Numbered from the stretch's first letter, positions 10,224-24,920 are shown. The stretch is DNA of 64,000 bases from Ischnura elegans (GCF_921293095.1 NC_060247.1:49263111-49327110), one strand, 5' to 3'. Notes: generated by a model not told the origin, from the sequence alone. A program made the numbers and translations.

Positions 10224-13200
10224 AGTCCCCGGAAGACTTTTCGCAAAGTGAGCTCTGACATAACTTCCGCCTTTTCATGAACAATCTTAAATAATTTAAG
10301 AACATGCGCATGTGATTCGCGCACCTGACCGTCTTCTGTTCCGCCTCCGATGTGCGTCGTGTTCCCGGAGGATCGGCGTCGAAGAAATGGAAAATTTCCA
10401 CTTTGGCTACAGGTGGATGGACGGCAGTTCTCATCACTAAGAGGAGGGAGTGACGTGGGTATTTGGTCATTGGAGTAACGGGCGAGGTAGTGATGATGCT
10501 AATTGAAAGTGTCCAAGAGAAAATTCGAATTCTTCAGAACGGAAGACGGTGAAATGGTGGCGGCGCATTAGAAGATGGATAAAATAAGGCAAACAAAGTG
10601 ATAAAACAAAATCATTTCATACGGCCTTTACGGATTCAATGAGATCTACCTGTGCAAAATAAAGGAATTTTCCACAGATTTTTTTCGCGCGTATTGAATG
10701 ATGCCGTTTAAAGGGTAAAAAAATTTATGACGCAAGACATTCCGTAGGTGCTCTTATGAATCCTATGCAAGCTTATTTTTTCAAAAAATACCCCTTGAAA
10801 TATTTCTCGGTAAGAATCAATTAAGAGTTAATTCATGCTACGATTTATTACTGATTTTATGCATACCTATAAACAGGGTAAAATATCCCTAAAGCCACAT
10901 AATAGGTTTCCCTAACCTCACAAATGTTTTCTGGCACTTAAAACTTATCTACCACACTCCTTTACGTACTCATTCACAGGTAGAGGGTATGATCGAAGGA
11001 ACGATAATATAACGTAATGTAAAATTTCTGTCGGCAATACTTAACTGTAAAAAACAATATCCCAAAAGGTATCGATTTTTATAATAATACCATCAATGGT
11101 AGGATACGCAGTCATCGAGGGGAAAAATTACGAGTAGCTTCATCTCACAAAAACCAATTTGCAAGGTAGCTAGCACGAACGTTAATAGAATTGTCTTAGA
11201 TCGTTGATAAGTTGATGGAATGAAGAAAAATGGAAGTAATAAAACGTAAAGTTTAAAATAACGATTGAGTGGAATATAAAATAGGAATAAAATAGCAAGT
11301 ACATGAGAGAGAGAAGTGGAGAATTACAGGAAAACGATATTTTCATCAACGGCTTTTCATGATGGTGCTAGATTATCGTACTAAAAACAGAGACAGAAGT
11401 TAACTTTTTATTTCACTATAGATAGTAGCCACTCTTTTGACCATCTTATAACGGGTTAAAAATTTTAGTGACTAATAATTTGAATGATAACAAGAGAGAT
11501 TTTACCAGCAGTATTGCAACCAGTCACCATTTTTGAAAGCCTTAAGAAATTAATAACGCATATCCGTGATTATAGTAAAAATAATCGATTTTCATTCATA
11601 AATAATTTCCCTTGAAAAAATACTACTAGAATCAAAAGGGGCGATCTCGAAGGAGAAGCAGCAAGAACAATATCTCCGATTCCTCTAGTGTTGTGAATAA
11701 AATTAAAGTATTTTTCAAAAACGTTGAACTTTGAACGTCAATTACTCGACTCTTCTAATGTTGAGTATAATAGGTATAAGTCTCTGAATATGAAAGAATA
11801 AGTACGAAATTTCCCACAATTTATGACAAATGTCCGTAAGGAGACCCCGGAACTCTTTTAACATGACGGTATCAATACAATAAGAGTTTCGGAACACTTT
11901 GAGTATTCGATTTACGTGATTTGGTTCATGACAATGATTAGATTCTTAAAACTGTTCATCATAAACAAAATCATAAAAACTCAAGACATTTTGGATTTAA
12001 CAAAATCCACCAATCCATGTAACATTACCACGGATTTAATTGATTTTTGTTTTAAATATTTTTGCAGGATTACGGCGAATGTCCAAAAATTATCATAATT
12101 TCTCCTTGTATAACCATTAGGATTAAAAATCTCTTCTAATGTCCCTAACATTTATAATGCATAGCCAAATTGCAATTGCAGGCCAAAATCCGTGGATTGT
12201 GACGTCAAATTTATATGGCTATACATGAATGGAAATATTAAAATAGGAGGTGAAAAGGTCTCATAAGTGTACTAGTCTGCAGTCTTTTTTCGTCTAAATC
12301 CGGCCCTGCCTGGGACTGGCATTACTAACCATTGAAATGGAAGATATGATTATGTTTTGACCACGCATTGAAAGCGATTAATAACTCCCGTATTGCACTT
12401 ATAATTAACGTAGTTATATGCGCGATTTATAAACTAGAATAAATAGCTATTTTTTATTTAATATAACGACTTTAAACGCGCAATAACTGTTGGGAGGTTT
12501 ATTCTTAAAAGCAATATTATTTTCCTGAAACGGAGAGCGCTTGAGAACCAGGCAGAGCGATTCCGTAGCGTTTCTCTAAATTTTGGTGGAAGGATTTGTG
12601 ATGAAAGTAATACCATAGTCATTTATTTTACATATAAATGCAATTATAGCCACGAGATATTTCATAAAATAACTAACTCCTTCAAGGCGTAAAATTCCTT
12701 TTTCTGGCAGTGAATCGTAACAAAAAATTCAAAAATATTTGTATGATATATTTTGCATTCGTATCAGAATTCTAATAATAATAATATCTTTTCGTAATTT
12801 TTTGAAAGTAGACACTTGCAATGCATATAAAGTTCGCGCCAAGGGGCTACATGCGGCGAAAAGAAAATAACCGAACACAAATGGTGCGCATTTATTTGTC
12901 GATATTCCACTTCCACTCCGTGGCCTGGGGATATTCCTAACATTGCAATTAAATAATAATTCTTTGATAAGGAGTACAATACTTGTAAACACCTACCTTG
13001 GGTGATAAATTTGCAGTACCGTGACTAAGTGCAGACAAATATACCAGTACCGACCGATGAACACATGTGGAACTACAGGGATTAATGGAAAATTGCCCAA
13101 TGCCAACACATATACATATTGCCAAGACATATTGCCGAGACATAATGCCCAATGTCTGTCTCTAGAGTATCTTCGAGTAATAGAGAAGGTTTGAAGTACA

Positions 13201-13923
13201 GTAATACCATAGAAAACAGCAAAAGCAGAAAAATATCTGAGAACAATTACGAGGTACATAGAGAATGCGCCCATCAAAGTTAATTATTATTAATTTTTTG
13301 GCAAATAAAAATAGATCGTGATGGTCACCGTTTTACTGTTCCCAAGTACTACATTCTACAAACATTTTGGACCAGGCGCGAGGGCATGAGTATCATAGGC
13401 TACATCTTTACTTGAGAATAAGCTAACTTCACCAATTTATTTTTGTTCAGGTTTGGGTTCACTTAAAAAAATTTATGAGAACGCATTCAACCTAGGTGGC
13501 ATGCTGTTAAATGAACGAAGTCACTTTCCTCCAACGATGCTTAATGAGAAACTCTATCATTAATATACACGGACATAATAAAATACACAAATATAATTGA
13601 TTATTTGTATTCTAAATTTTTATTCAAAGAAATTCTGCCATTGAATCTCAAAATTTAACACACATCAACAAGACAAGGTGTACATTCAAATCTGCCAGGA
13701 AATAATTACTCAGTCATTTATATTTCCAGCAGAAGGTGATAACTAATAAAATAGTTTACATATACACTTGTAAGATAAATAACCTTAAATATGATGGCAT
13801 TATTTTCACTTCGACCCTCAGCATAGTAAAATGCAACCTGCAAACAGCGAATAAATGCGTGATCGACGCAGAATTCTGCTTGTAAAGAGTTCATTTCGTA
13901 GTATGAAGCAAAACAAATCGGGA
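10224..13923. other. Intergenic, 3.7 kb, no gene seen
   Basis: AT-rich sequence. At about 13095-13155 there is a small imperfect tandem of 13-14 bases (attgccaagacat, attgccgagacat, then aatgcccaatgt). No other structure that I can support. Confidence 0.45.
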
Positions 13924-15666
13924 TCAAGTGGGGTCAGCAGAGATTCGATTAAGCATCCGAATATTTGTTGCGACGTGTTTCTTTTTGCGTTCTACTCTAC
14001 CCGCGCCCCACCACGATTCGTCCGTGGAGAGAGGCTCTGGAGTCGAGGATATTGATCTGAGGATGTGGTCCACACCTTGCCGCGAAATCTTCAGTGGGGA
14101 ATCTAAGGTGTTCGTCGCTTCTTCGCCGTAGACAGACCTTTTGATCACGTAATCGTAATCGAAAGCCTGCGTCGGAGCGAGAGTATTCGTCTGAAAAAGA
14201 TAGTTTACAAATATGAGTTAAAAGGTACATTGAGTATGTAGATGTATATACATGTATATAGTCAACTTAAGAAAACAAAACCTAGGATTTAGACTTGCTT
14301 TGAAATAGCTTAAGATGAAGTTGAATAAGAATAGAATACAGGTGTTCCCTCAAAAATGCCAAAATAACTCCAGACTTTCACAGGAATTCAACCTTAAGAC
14401 TAATTTTAAGCTGTTATTCCATGGTAACACATTCAACCAACTGGGTTTGAAAAGAAAGTTTAAAATGAACAGGAGCAGAATTGTAGGATAAATATTATCT
14501 GTGTGTATGTCATACACTCCTGAGGAATGTAGGAACCACAAAATATACTATACAAAATCACAAATCCACAGGGCATTTTAGGATTGATAGTGAAGAGCTA
14601 AGTGGAAAGAGCGCGTTCGGAAAAAAATTAAAGAAGAGTATTAAATTTCATATCGGTGAATAGATTTCTAAGAATCCTCCGACTCATTTCAGCGTAGATA
14701 TGAATGAAAATGATAAAGTTTTTACTGATATATACAAATTAGATCGTTACTCCTCACGAGCTGGTTACATAGATGAAAAATAAACTTATTTCGGGTAAAA
14801 ATAATACTTAAACATTAATTTCATTCCAGTAGTGGAAAGCTTTTCCACTACGCCACTAGAATTTTCATTGAAAATTCCATAACCGGGCATAATAAACATA
14901 AAATGAGTGGACTTTGATTGTATTTCCAAGTCGTGCGTACCTAAAATTGAAGTTTTAAAACCTCATTCATACCATTTCAGCTTTGCATCCTTCTTTTTCT
15001 TTCCCAACGCTAATAATTCGAAAAAAATTTAACTATGGTTACAATGTCATACCCTACATTCACATCTCGTAAGAAACATAATGGATAGGAAAATCGAAAT
15101 AAAATACCTTCGAGAAAGACGGAGGAACAAGTACTCAGAGCAGGAAAGGAAGGATAAGGGAATTTTTCAACAGGAATTAAGGAAATTGGTAATGGATATA
15201 ATCGGAGGACTGCAGCAAACCAATTATATAGTACATGCTACGTGTATTATGCAGTAGGTATACAGTAACAGAATGCGAGTATGCTTACCTCGGCAAAATA
15301 AGCAGCCACAAGACACGCGTAGAATACATTGATCATAGCGTATATCATGAAGACGACCCATATCTTGTACGAATACTCTGTGATGATGAAGTCGTAGTAG
15401 GCGTTTGAGGACTGCCTCGTCTCTCGGTGGAGAACAACAGCCCTCGAAGCCTCCGTCACCGTTTCCTCCTCTTGCTCATCATCTTCGTCAGCCTCGTACG
15501 AATCATAGTAGTCATCTTCTTCTGGGAGCACATCAGCGGACGCGATTTGGCAGAGTAGTAGGAGGCAGACCAGGAGGGAGGCCAAGGATGGGCGGACTCC
15601 CCGGAAAGACGGTAGACTCGAGTTACAGAGGCTTTCTTGATTGCACCAAGATGGCGGCAGACGCAT
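13924..15666 (-). CDS. Single-pass membrane protein, two coding exons, acidic linker (cluster gene 4)
   Basis: Exon 15666-15289 and exon 14190-13924 join in phase 0 (CCGAG|GTAAGC and TTTTTCAG|ACG) into 214 residues. The frame stays open upstream to about 15732, but TTTTTCCAG lies just before 15715 and the first ATG is 15666, so 15715-15667 is probably 5' UTR of this exon and an upstream exon is expected. Signal peptide at 24-44, acidic linker at 46-72 (D/E/Y-rich), RETRQSSN at 81-88, motif NAYYDFIITEYSYKIW at 88-103, membrane segment at about 104-123, Y-D-Y-V at 138-141, KRS at 143-145, helix GVDHILRSI at 165-173, then a long basic C-terminal extension not seen in relatives. Family unrecognised. 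The pairing of exons rests on frame, motif order and splice sites. Confidence 0.83.
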
Positions 15667-15732
15667 CACCTCTTTTTCTCTTCCCAGATTTTTTTCAGCC
15701 TCAGATTTACAGTTCCTGGAAAAATTGACCAA

Positions 15733-16770
15733 AGGATGGATAATAATAGCAGTCTTATATTGTGAATAAATTATTTAAGGGACTTGGGAGTAACCTGACG
15801 GGTTAGCGGCTCTATATTAACCAACGCTTCAACTAGAGTGAGCTGTGTAATGAAGCCTACCTAGATAAAGGTGAAGCCATAAGGAGGCAAGAGCCCCCCA
15901 AGAAGAGGAACTTATTTTTAACGTTTAAGCTGACAACCATCCACCGCTCAGAGCTAACATAGTACTTCCAATATACCTACTAAAATTATCGTATATTCTT
16001 ATTTTTCTATTTCCTGTATATTTGAAATATAAATACGGTCTGGATCTACACTGACATGGCCCCGCTCCAAAGATGCACTCTATTTACGCTACCGGCTGTG
16101 AATGATTTGACGAGTTGGCACGATATGGAGCCAAAAATTCTCAGAAACCCAATGAGGACGAAAGAGTATGGAAGATATGGAGTCGTTAATCATGGTGATA
16201 CCCGATAATTCCTAAGTCAATGGAAGAAAAGTCATATGTTTCCCACTATACGAGGGAATTCAGCTAAGGGACCATTCAAATATAGCGCAAGACGATTTCA
16301 AACATTTTTGAAACAGACATTGTCGAATTTCGGCGACCCACTCTTTTCCACCCTCATAATTACGAGAGACGTCAGGAACGTGTGCCCGTTCTAGGTTAAG
16401 TTTCCTTTTCAGCACTTTTTGTTCCTTACAGTAAAAGATGCATTAGAAACCTGAATAGCGACTAGAAAAATAAGTTCGCTCAGCGATTCATAAGTCGTAT
16501 ATAAGGCTCCCAGGTAACTTTTTTTACTGACGAAACAGACATTGTATCCCAATATCGAACAAATTCCTTGTGTAAGTAGGTACCTCCTGCTCATCCCCCT
16601 ACATCGAAGGCCACAGTAAGAAATTCCCAACCCCTCTCCCCCAAACAGATTATGCGTCAGGAATATTTGAATGATCTCTGTCAAAACCCGTATTGCTGGG
16701 CTGAACGCAATTGCCGACCCGAAAATTTACCGATTTACAAGTACCAATAACCTCTAGGGCTAGTGTAATC
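15733..16770. other. Intergenic, 1 kb, no gene seen
   Basis: I looked on the - strand for a second exon for the frame at 16777-17100, with Y-D-Y and KRS codons, and found none. No repeat is recognised. Confidence 0.4.
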
Positions 16771-16776
16771 AGTTAC

Positions 16777-17100
16777 CTTAGCAACAAAACATACACTGGC
16801 GACAAAAAATGAACTCAACCACGCAGAAGTCAATGAAGGGACCATTTTGACATTAAAACTATAATCAAATGTACAAGCATTTATGATTTCTTTACCTTTT
16901 AGCTGCAACAAATTCTTGGGATTGGTCCTTGGGAGTTCGGATACCAAGAAGTTGAGCGACACCTCCCGACGGCGGCTGCCAGAGGACACTAAAAGACTCG
17001 CCGAGGAATCACTGGAGGGCGGTATATGCATAACGGGAGGACTAGCACGTTTCGGGAAGGAGAGGAGGAGGGAGCGCAAAATCTGTGAATTGGACCTCAT
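16777..17100 (-). CDS. Possible divergent or partial cluster member (first exon only)
   Basis: An open frame from the ATG at 17100 reaches a GTAACT donor after codon 108. The last 30 residues before it (DYSFNVKMVPSL through CFVAK) match the spacing of relatives exactly: aromatic-Ser-aromatic, then a hydrophobic segment, then a phase-0 donor. The YYDF part is missing, the N-terminus has no clear signal peptide, and no second exon was found down to the next gene. Reading on through the donor gives only 13 more residues before a stop. It could be a decayed copy, a gene whose tail I cannot see, or chance similarity. Confidence 0.35.
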
Positions 17101-17904
17101 AACAGAGCAAATGACATAGCGCGGCGACGGCCATTGACTCGGGGCCTATTATGACACGCACGAAACTCGCCTCGTTATTTTTATTTCCGGTCATGAAATT
17201 TACTGGCCTCTGGGGTCCATTGATTTTCGATGTAAGTCACGAAGAGAGTATCGGCCGAAGTACGTAGAATAAGTTCCTTTTGCTCATGACCTCTTGTCTT
17301 AATTTTTATGAACACGAAATCTTGACGCTTAGGTCCATCTATATAAAAAAAAACATATGCGCCGACATTTTGCATATTTATTTTGTATTTTCGAAGCTTT
17401 TTGTAGTTTTCTTGTTCGTTAAAGACGCTAGAGAAAGTTAGTTTCAGTTTGCTAAAACTAAAAAAAACTACATTCAAAACTTGTGTAAAGAAGAGACAAA
17501 ACTCCAAAATTATAAAATACAATATTACGAAAACCCCGAAATTACGAAAAGGCTACGAAAATTAAAAAATAAAGGCAAATGTATACAATATTGATGATGA
17601 AAACACATTTTATTTGCGGGTCAAGATTCATTAGCACCAATAGCAACAATACTTATTTTACAAGTTTCAATGAACAAAAATGTCAGAATTTAATCAACAA
17701 CAGCTCGAAGCTCCACCTTGATGCAAAATGAATTAAGAAATATAAAAATCAACGATGGATTGACTCGTCCCCAAATTAAGTCATATATTTCAGGATTAAT
17801 GCGGAGAACTTTTGTCAGATTCACGATTCCGCAAGTTAAAGAAAGTAAAACATGAAAATTAATGGTAGCTACCATAAAAAACTACGAAGAAATATCAGAA
17901 AACA

Positions 17905-18925
17905 AATAAAATGAATGCGCCACTGATTTATGCACAGCACACCCCCAATACTTGCCGAAATAAATGGCGATTTTTAAATGTAACTACACAAAGCCACTCG
18001 TACATTGTAAAATTATAGATTTTCTTCACAAGATTTATGGAATGAATCAATGGCTTTGAAACCAGCAGATTTTACAAGGCCATAATTTCCAAAGCTTCCC
18101 TATTACTTTCAGCATCGAATGAGTAGATGTTAAAGAATCGGGGAATACTATGAAAAGCAGGTTCCACTGCAAATGGTGATGGATAAGTCACAGCAATAGG
18201 AAATGAAGTACGATGAAAATTATAATTTTTAGAGGGTAGAGAGTATGAAACAGAAGTGATAAAAAGATTAGGATGACTAATCATGAAAGCATTCTACAAC
18301 CTAATTACTCAGCACTGCAAATAGCTCCGCATGAAAAACGAAGAATATTGTTGAACACAGTTATTACATTTGATATGAATGATAAAATAAATAACTATCC
18401 CAAATTAGGAGTATATAAGCATTTTTTTCAGCCTCGGAACGCTTTATGAGTTTATGTCGAACACCAACGGTGGACCCAGGACCAAGCCTCGAGGGGTTGA
18501 AAATATTATTTTCACAAAAATTCCACGATACCGAAGGGGTAAGATTTTATAGAACATTTTCCAGCTCGTATTACGGGGGAAGGGTGGCAAGTAGTTCCCC
18601 CTCCTTAGACCCGCCTCAGGTTTATATAATACGAAAGCATTTTTCATCAAGGAAAATACTATAGTTTAAATTAACAGTGAACGGCACTATTGCATCTCAT
18701 TTCTAAAATAGGCATCGATGACAAAACGTAGCACTAGTGAATGCGACATTGATTGAAACACCCTCAAGTATTTTCGTAATGAATGAAGAATTGAAAATAT
18801 AACTTCACAAAGCCACTCATAAATTTGAAAATTGTTGTTTTTTGCTTTACTAGGTTTATGAAACGAATCACTAATTTTACAACCAGTAGATTCTATAAGG
18901 TCATCATGGCCAATACTTCCACAGC
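17905..18925 (+). repeat. Old direct duplication, two copies
   Basis: About 200 bases at 17905-18105 recur, diverged, at 18739-18925. Shared anchors are cacaaagccactc, then a match around gatttatggaatgaatca / ggtttatgaaacgaatca, then ccagcagattttacaagg / ccagtagattctataagg. They may be two copies of an unnamed old repeat. Between them (about 18440-18625) is a GC-richer block, starting near ggtggacccagga and ending near agacccgcctcagg, that may be a decayed MITE. Confidence 0.45.
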
Positions 18926-19416
18926 AAAACTTTATTAGACAAAAAATATAAAAAAGCTTAATTAGAAAACAATACTGCGTTCTCATTGGAAAGCGATCAA
19001 ATATATATATGACTATTCATTTCCAATTGAACGAAAAATTCATATTTCTTTGTGAATTGGGAGACCCAGAGGCGTTGGCCAGAAACAACTACGGAGGGTG
19101 TGGGGAGTCATTTGGAGATTTGGGTACATTTCGTAGGGGTTCAGTGGAAGGGTTTGCGCAAAAGACCGTTTGCTCAAAACATTTCGGGGTGGGGGAATGG
19201 GGAATTTTGAACCCCCACGCCTCAACGCTCGGCCTTGGGTCCCATTTGGAGTCGACACGATTTTTTTCAATCCTGCGATTAAAAAAGATACAACCCCGAT
19301 ATCACCACTATGGCGATCACTCCTTAAAAGCGACGTATGGCGGTCGTCTCAAGGAACAATGTTTCAAGACAAAAACGTGCACATCACAAAACACTCTTTC
19401 GCGAGGAATCCGTTGG

Positions 19417-21901
19417 TCAGGAGGGCAGCGGCGGCTGTGAGATGGCCCTGAGGATTCTCCTGGCGGTGGAAGGCGAAGGCGGTGGGTTGGCGGGCCACCC
19501 TCCCGGCGAGGGGTCGATATGGTCCTCGTCTTCCTCCTCGGAGGCGGACCGCTTGGCCAGGTAATCGTACTCGTCGTACGAGATGGGAGGCGGCAAATAC
19601 ACCGTCTTCGAAAATAGGAGAAAGGCCTCATGATCAGCCAACTACACTAATCACTCCCATTAAGGCTACCATACCTGCAAGAACGGTAAGTTCCCAGGCA
19701 TGTCCTAAAATTTAATCATTCTCTCGCCGTCTGGAAGGCACTAATAAACAATTTAAATGCCTCCCTTTGAATAAATAAACTTTTTAAATTAATTTTTTTA
19801 CAAAAATAAAACTGAAGACAATTCATGTAACATATAGCAATACATTTTAAAATATAAAATGATATATCAAAATACCGAAGCAAATATAGTGGTTCACAAT
19901 GATCAACTAATTCGAAATCACGATTCAGTACGAGGTAAATGAGAAGTTTCAGCGTGCACACCAATCCATGGATATGGATTAAGACGTGTTCATTGCATAA
20001 ACATACAATTTCAATACGAAGTTTTAAAAAATATTGTTACAATTATGTCAATTAATGAACGCTATGGCGATTTTTTAGCAGCTGGATAAAAAGCATCAAC
20101 AAAAAGAAAGAAAGCGAAAATTCATCCATTAAATTTATCCCATATTTGTTCTCAAACGAGAATACCTCTAGCAATATCCTGCCACGGATCGTACCAGCCA
20201 TAAAATGTAATTTTTACAGAAAAGCTCTATCACAACACTAAAATTTGGAATGCACACACACCGAAGGCGAGCACACGGAATAAACGTAGCGCAGCGTGGG
20301 GACATTTTGCTACTTAGTAGCCCAAGAGATAAAGAAAATGTTATAATATTAAGGAAAATTTGTTAAAGTCACCAAGTTTCACGCCGTGAACACCAAATGT
20401 CATTAGTACTACTCCGTTATATAAGAATATCCTATAAAATCAACAATCGCCTCTTAGATTTCTGTGTTAAGAATATATCCCTCCTAATTTGGGAAATTTT
20501 TTTTCTGTAATTACGATGCAATAATAAACATTTCATCGTTAAAGGATTATATCCCTTGGCTTGAATCAATAACCAAGAACATTGGAGACGGTTTGATTGA
20601 GGTAGAACTTGTGCATCTCTACCTAAATATAAAAATTGCTGCATTATTGAACGGAGATTAAAAGGCTGATGAATTTATGCAGAGAAGGCACTGATGCATG
20701 TGAATATAGCACAGAATAATTATGGCTAGCAGTACGGACTCATTAATAATGAAAATAAGGAATATTATAAGGAGCTTGATATGATGTTAGTGGAGTCAAA
20801 ACTGTTAACTAAAACAAAGAAGAGACAGAGGGAGCGGATGAATAGGTCGCATAGAGAAAAGGGAATGATGAAAGCCTAAGAAAGGGGAAAATACACGGAT
20901 AAGGAAGGAAAAGAGTATAGTTGAAGTTGAGAGAGGTAAATCAATATGGGCTACTGAGCTGGACTGAAGAATAGAATGGTGGCAATAGCATAGAGGTTAG
21001 GTGATAAATAGGAGTCCGAGAGCAGTATATGTGAATCCCCCTAAAGGAGGTTGGCCCAAAAAACAGTACATGTCATTTTTATGAAAATATTTTAAAATTC
21101 TCTAAAAAAAATAGCTCGTGGACTGGCGGCCACAGAAAATAGGCCTTACGCGCTATATACTCTGGAAATTGAATTTAAAAATAAGCATATTTCTGAGCGT
21201 CCTTAAGGTAATACTTTTCTAAGCACAAGAGAAAGGATAGTTAATGCTAGAACACGTAAATTCGCTTGGACAAAAACTGATATTACGTTCGTGAAACGTT
21301 AAGAATCATGATAAAAACAGAATTTGGTCTAGTCACCGGACTAACTTTTGATGTAATAGCAAATAAACACAGTAATCGAAGTCAAATAACGTTATTTTCA
21401 AGGAAATTAGACTTATGTTGCCTCAAGTAAATGAAAAAATTGTCGAATAAAAATATAAATCTTTAACTATACATTTTCTTAGCACTCTTAATTGGAAATT
21501 CAAACCTCGATAAATATATCGTCTATAAGGGTTATGCATTTTAAAAATAGAATGTACAAGAAGTATTTGTTCGCACTATCGCAAAATAAAAACCCTTACT
21601 ACAAGGGTGAGACTAAAGACTCCAACCCTTTCTCACTCACGTGTGCCACCCAAACTGCGGCCAAGCATGAGTAGAGGAGCATGGCGAGGGTGGCTATCAT
21701 GAAGGCGGCCCAAAATTTGTACGAGTACTCGGTGATGATGAGGTTGTAGTATCCGAGGGCGATGGGATTCTGTCGGGACGTCTCCTTGGTGTCGTCGTTG
21801 GCGGAAGCTGCAGCGAAGGCGAGCAGCACGCTGGAAGTGGACGCGAGGAAGAGGAGGAGGGAGCGGGGAAGGGATGCTGGAAAGAGGCAAGGGTGAAACA
21901 T
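19417..21901 (-). CDS. Single-pass membrane protein, two coding exons (cluster gene 6)
   Basis: Exon 21901-21641 and exon 19605-19417 join in phase 0 (CAC|GTGAGT and TTTTCGAAG|ACG) into 149 residues. The ATG is preceded by CATTCTCTCAG|ATTTCCGGC, so this exon probably starts at about 21910 and a 5' UTR exon lies upstream; a good candidate ends at 24921. Signal peptide at 1-34, linker with TSRQNP at 41-46, motif GYYNLIITEYSYKFW at 50-64, membrane segment at about 65-85, then TVYLPPPISYDEYDYL, KRS at 105-107, an acidic and Pro-rich stretch at 109-133, and the terminal helix TARRILRAI at 134-142. The acceptor is weak (GAAG), but the join restores the family order exactly. Function unknown. Confidence 0.8.
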
Positions 21902-24900
21902 GCCGGAAATCTGAGAGAATGAAAGAAACCCATCTGAGTGAGAATGCCGAAACAGGTATACATTTTTTCTTTACTTCTAACAATATTTTGTGAGTACACA
22001 CTGAACATAGACAATGAAAGAATACCTACGCTTTGATAATTTCACTAATAAATTTTAAAATTCACCGACCGGATTACATAATATACTTAAATCGTCAGGT
22101 GGTAACGACATGACTATGTAAATGGTGGTAATTAACTGTCGATTTAATTATGTTATGAAACCTGGATCGTGCTTTTCCAAAATATTTTAGTGAACCTAAA
22201 AAATTAAATTCCTTTATTTTCCATATTGGAACGGTTTCACACAGTTAAGCATGAAGTCATCAGTTACACACTGTACAGTTTATGCTTTTTAAATAATGAT
22301 ACTAAATAAACTTCATTTTCATTAGAAAGAACTATGTGGACATGCTTCGGGGTGCAGAGTTGCACCAGAAATTCAAGACAATGCAGACGGAAAAAGATGT
22401 ACACAATTCTTTCTACTTTAAAAGGAATGTCAGCGGAATCCAAACGTGGGTGTTATAACCGCTTTTTTACTTCAACGCAAGCATTGTCTCAAATTACTAG
22501 CCATAGGCAGGGTGCATAACAAACAATGGGAATTATTTCATTTAAATAAATTTATTAGAGAAAAAACTCAAGTAGCCTCCAAAGTGTGCTCATTTAGCAT
22601 AAACCTTTCTGCCTACGAATTTTCCACGCTCCGTACTCTCCTTGGATATGAAAAACCGGCGCATCCTTCAGAGCATGCGTGAAAGCCGCTTTGATAGCAT
22701 CCAGGGTTCGTAGTTACGGAGCAACTGGCAAAAAATATTGAATCGGCATTATGACTATCCCCCAGCCTTCCTACAGCGCCAAACTTTCCCCAGCAGACTT
22801 TTTTCGCTAATCCAAAGTGAAAACCGCCCTTCAAGGAGGACAAGACGGACCCCAGTATGCTATTCATGAGGCTTGCATGCATCTCTAAAGGATGTTTTGA
22901 TGACTAATAATTACTTATTTTTTTTCCGAAGATAATATGGACGAGCCCCGCAGAGAAGAGGAGAGAAAAAAAGGCTCATGCAATATAGCTGAGCTTCTAA
23001 AAATAGGCACCAAGGCCATTATTTTCCCATTTCTCCATGTAAGAATAAATAGTGTCTACAATACCAAGAAAACAGCTAACCATATTATGTCAACTGCACA
23101 TAACTCTTCATAAAAGAATGTGACTAGAATCCAAAAATAGGCGCCTATTATTGAAGCATGTAAAAGTCTCGAATTACTATTTATGCACTCACAAAAATTA
23201 GTAATAACATAATATAATACCTCAAAGTAAATAAAATCTTAATGATTTTTTCTATTGAAAAGCAATGGCAATTTCCGTCAAATTTATCGTGGCCATTGCG
23301 GTGAACCTTCTGGAATACGAATGAATATAAATAGGTTCAATGACACGTGAACACAATTTAAAGGCCTAACTTGAAATCGAAACTGATTGCTGAGATATTT
23401 TGTATATTGTAACTTTAAAAAACAATAGATTTAAGTAATATTAGTCAACTATAAGCGTAAATGAAAAAAGTCCTCATCATAAGTTATTTTTTTTAATGGT
23501 TCGCACTAAAAAGAAAAAAAAATTGTCATTATCTTTGTATCAACATTGACAGAATATTTAAAAGGATTTCTATTTTCACATTGAAACAAAATAAGCATTG
23601 ATAAAGGCGCACAGAACAATAGATGCGCCAATCTAAGCAATTGCTTCAGAATTGCAATAAAGTGGATTCTGAAAGCTGAAACTACACTACACATTAAAAA
23701 TAAATTTAGCGATAATGGCCATCTTTATTTTTACTTTTTCTTTTAACATCATACACTCCAAGTAAAACCACTTAGCATGGTTCATATTTAAACATGCAAT
23801 ATCCTTCATTATACCCTAAAAGCTTATAAACCGTAGGTCACCCGTTTCGGAATGACTATTTTCTAATGGCTAATATGCAATATTTTTAGAGTAACACTGG
23901 ACCAGGGTATAATAAAATGCAAATCATTTCTTTTATTTTTCATAAATGAGCTAACCAACTTAGAAAGTAAACATTAGCAATTATTAGGAAAAATATGGGC
24001 GATGGTAAATAGGTACCACTAGGAAAATTAGCATAGAGGGGTGTTCAAAATATTTAGCGACGAATGAGCGTCGTGACAGCTAAATCGTCGTGTTGACTGC
24101 GGCCATGAAACACTGCGTCTGAACGATTTCCCGCACATACGAGAAAACACAAGTGAGAACGACGCAAAGTGAATCAAAATACCCATACCGTTAGGTAAAG
24201 CAAGCAATACATTCTCAACCGATAAGATGGGAGGATGAGGTTTTCCTCGAGTTCATCGGCAGTTAACTAATACGACCCTGAACAATAAAACACTTGCGCT
24301 TAAGGAAGTACCGGAAGTAAGGGTTGTCTTCCTGACCTAGGGAAACCTTCCCACCATTGGCATAGGACAGCCGAATCTTTCCCGCAAAAGATTTTTTTCA
24401 GGAAAAATAACTATCGCAGTTCGATGGATAATCAGATTTTTTAATGCAGTACTTCGATATTTACACTGATTTTAATACTAATAGTGAGAACCATTGCTAC
24501 TTTGAGACTTGAAACCTTCCATCAACCCCATGGTGCGCGTCGTCTGGAAAATTTCAAGTCTCGCGTAGGTCAATAGGCGAATGGATAGCGGAATATCGGA
24601 TTGGGATGAAAATTCTCTTAGTAACAATACCTATTTCTCGTTCCAGACTTTAGTTCGATCTAGTCAAGCCCTCACTATAAATGATTGAAATACTAAGTTA
24701 AGATGACGTTTGTTGAAAAATGATAACATTTTCGTGGAATTTCTGATTGTTTATTCAGTTGAATAGCTTGAAAAAGTAAATTTACCTCTTGAAGTATACA
24801 CCAGAATACGCTCTCAAGCCACACAAGGACTAATTAGTATGAAAAATTAATCGTCACATGCCCCAATTAATTTCATATTCTTTGATTAATTTTGTACCAT

Positions 24901-24920
24901 AATGGATGGGCAACTCTTAC

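Noticed and set aside
9687-10280. 197-codon + strand frame antisense to the 9.7 kb gene
   Set aside because: It exists only because the - strand gene is open; it has no signal peptide, family motif or splice logic.
15667-15732. Upstream part of the open frame before 15666
   Set aside because: It has no ATG, and TTTTTCCAG|GAAC inside it looks like an acceptor, so it is more likely intron end and 5' UTR.
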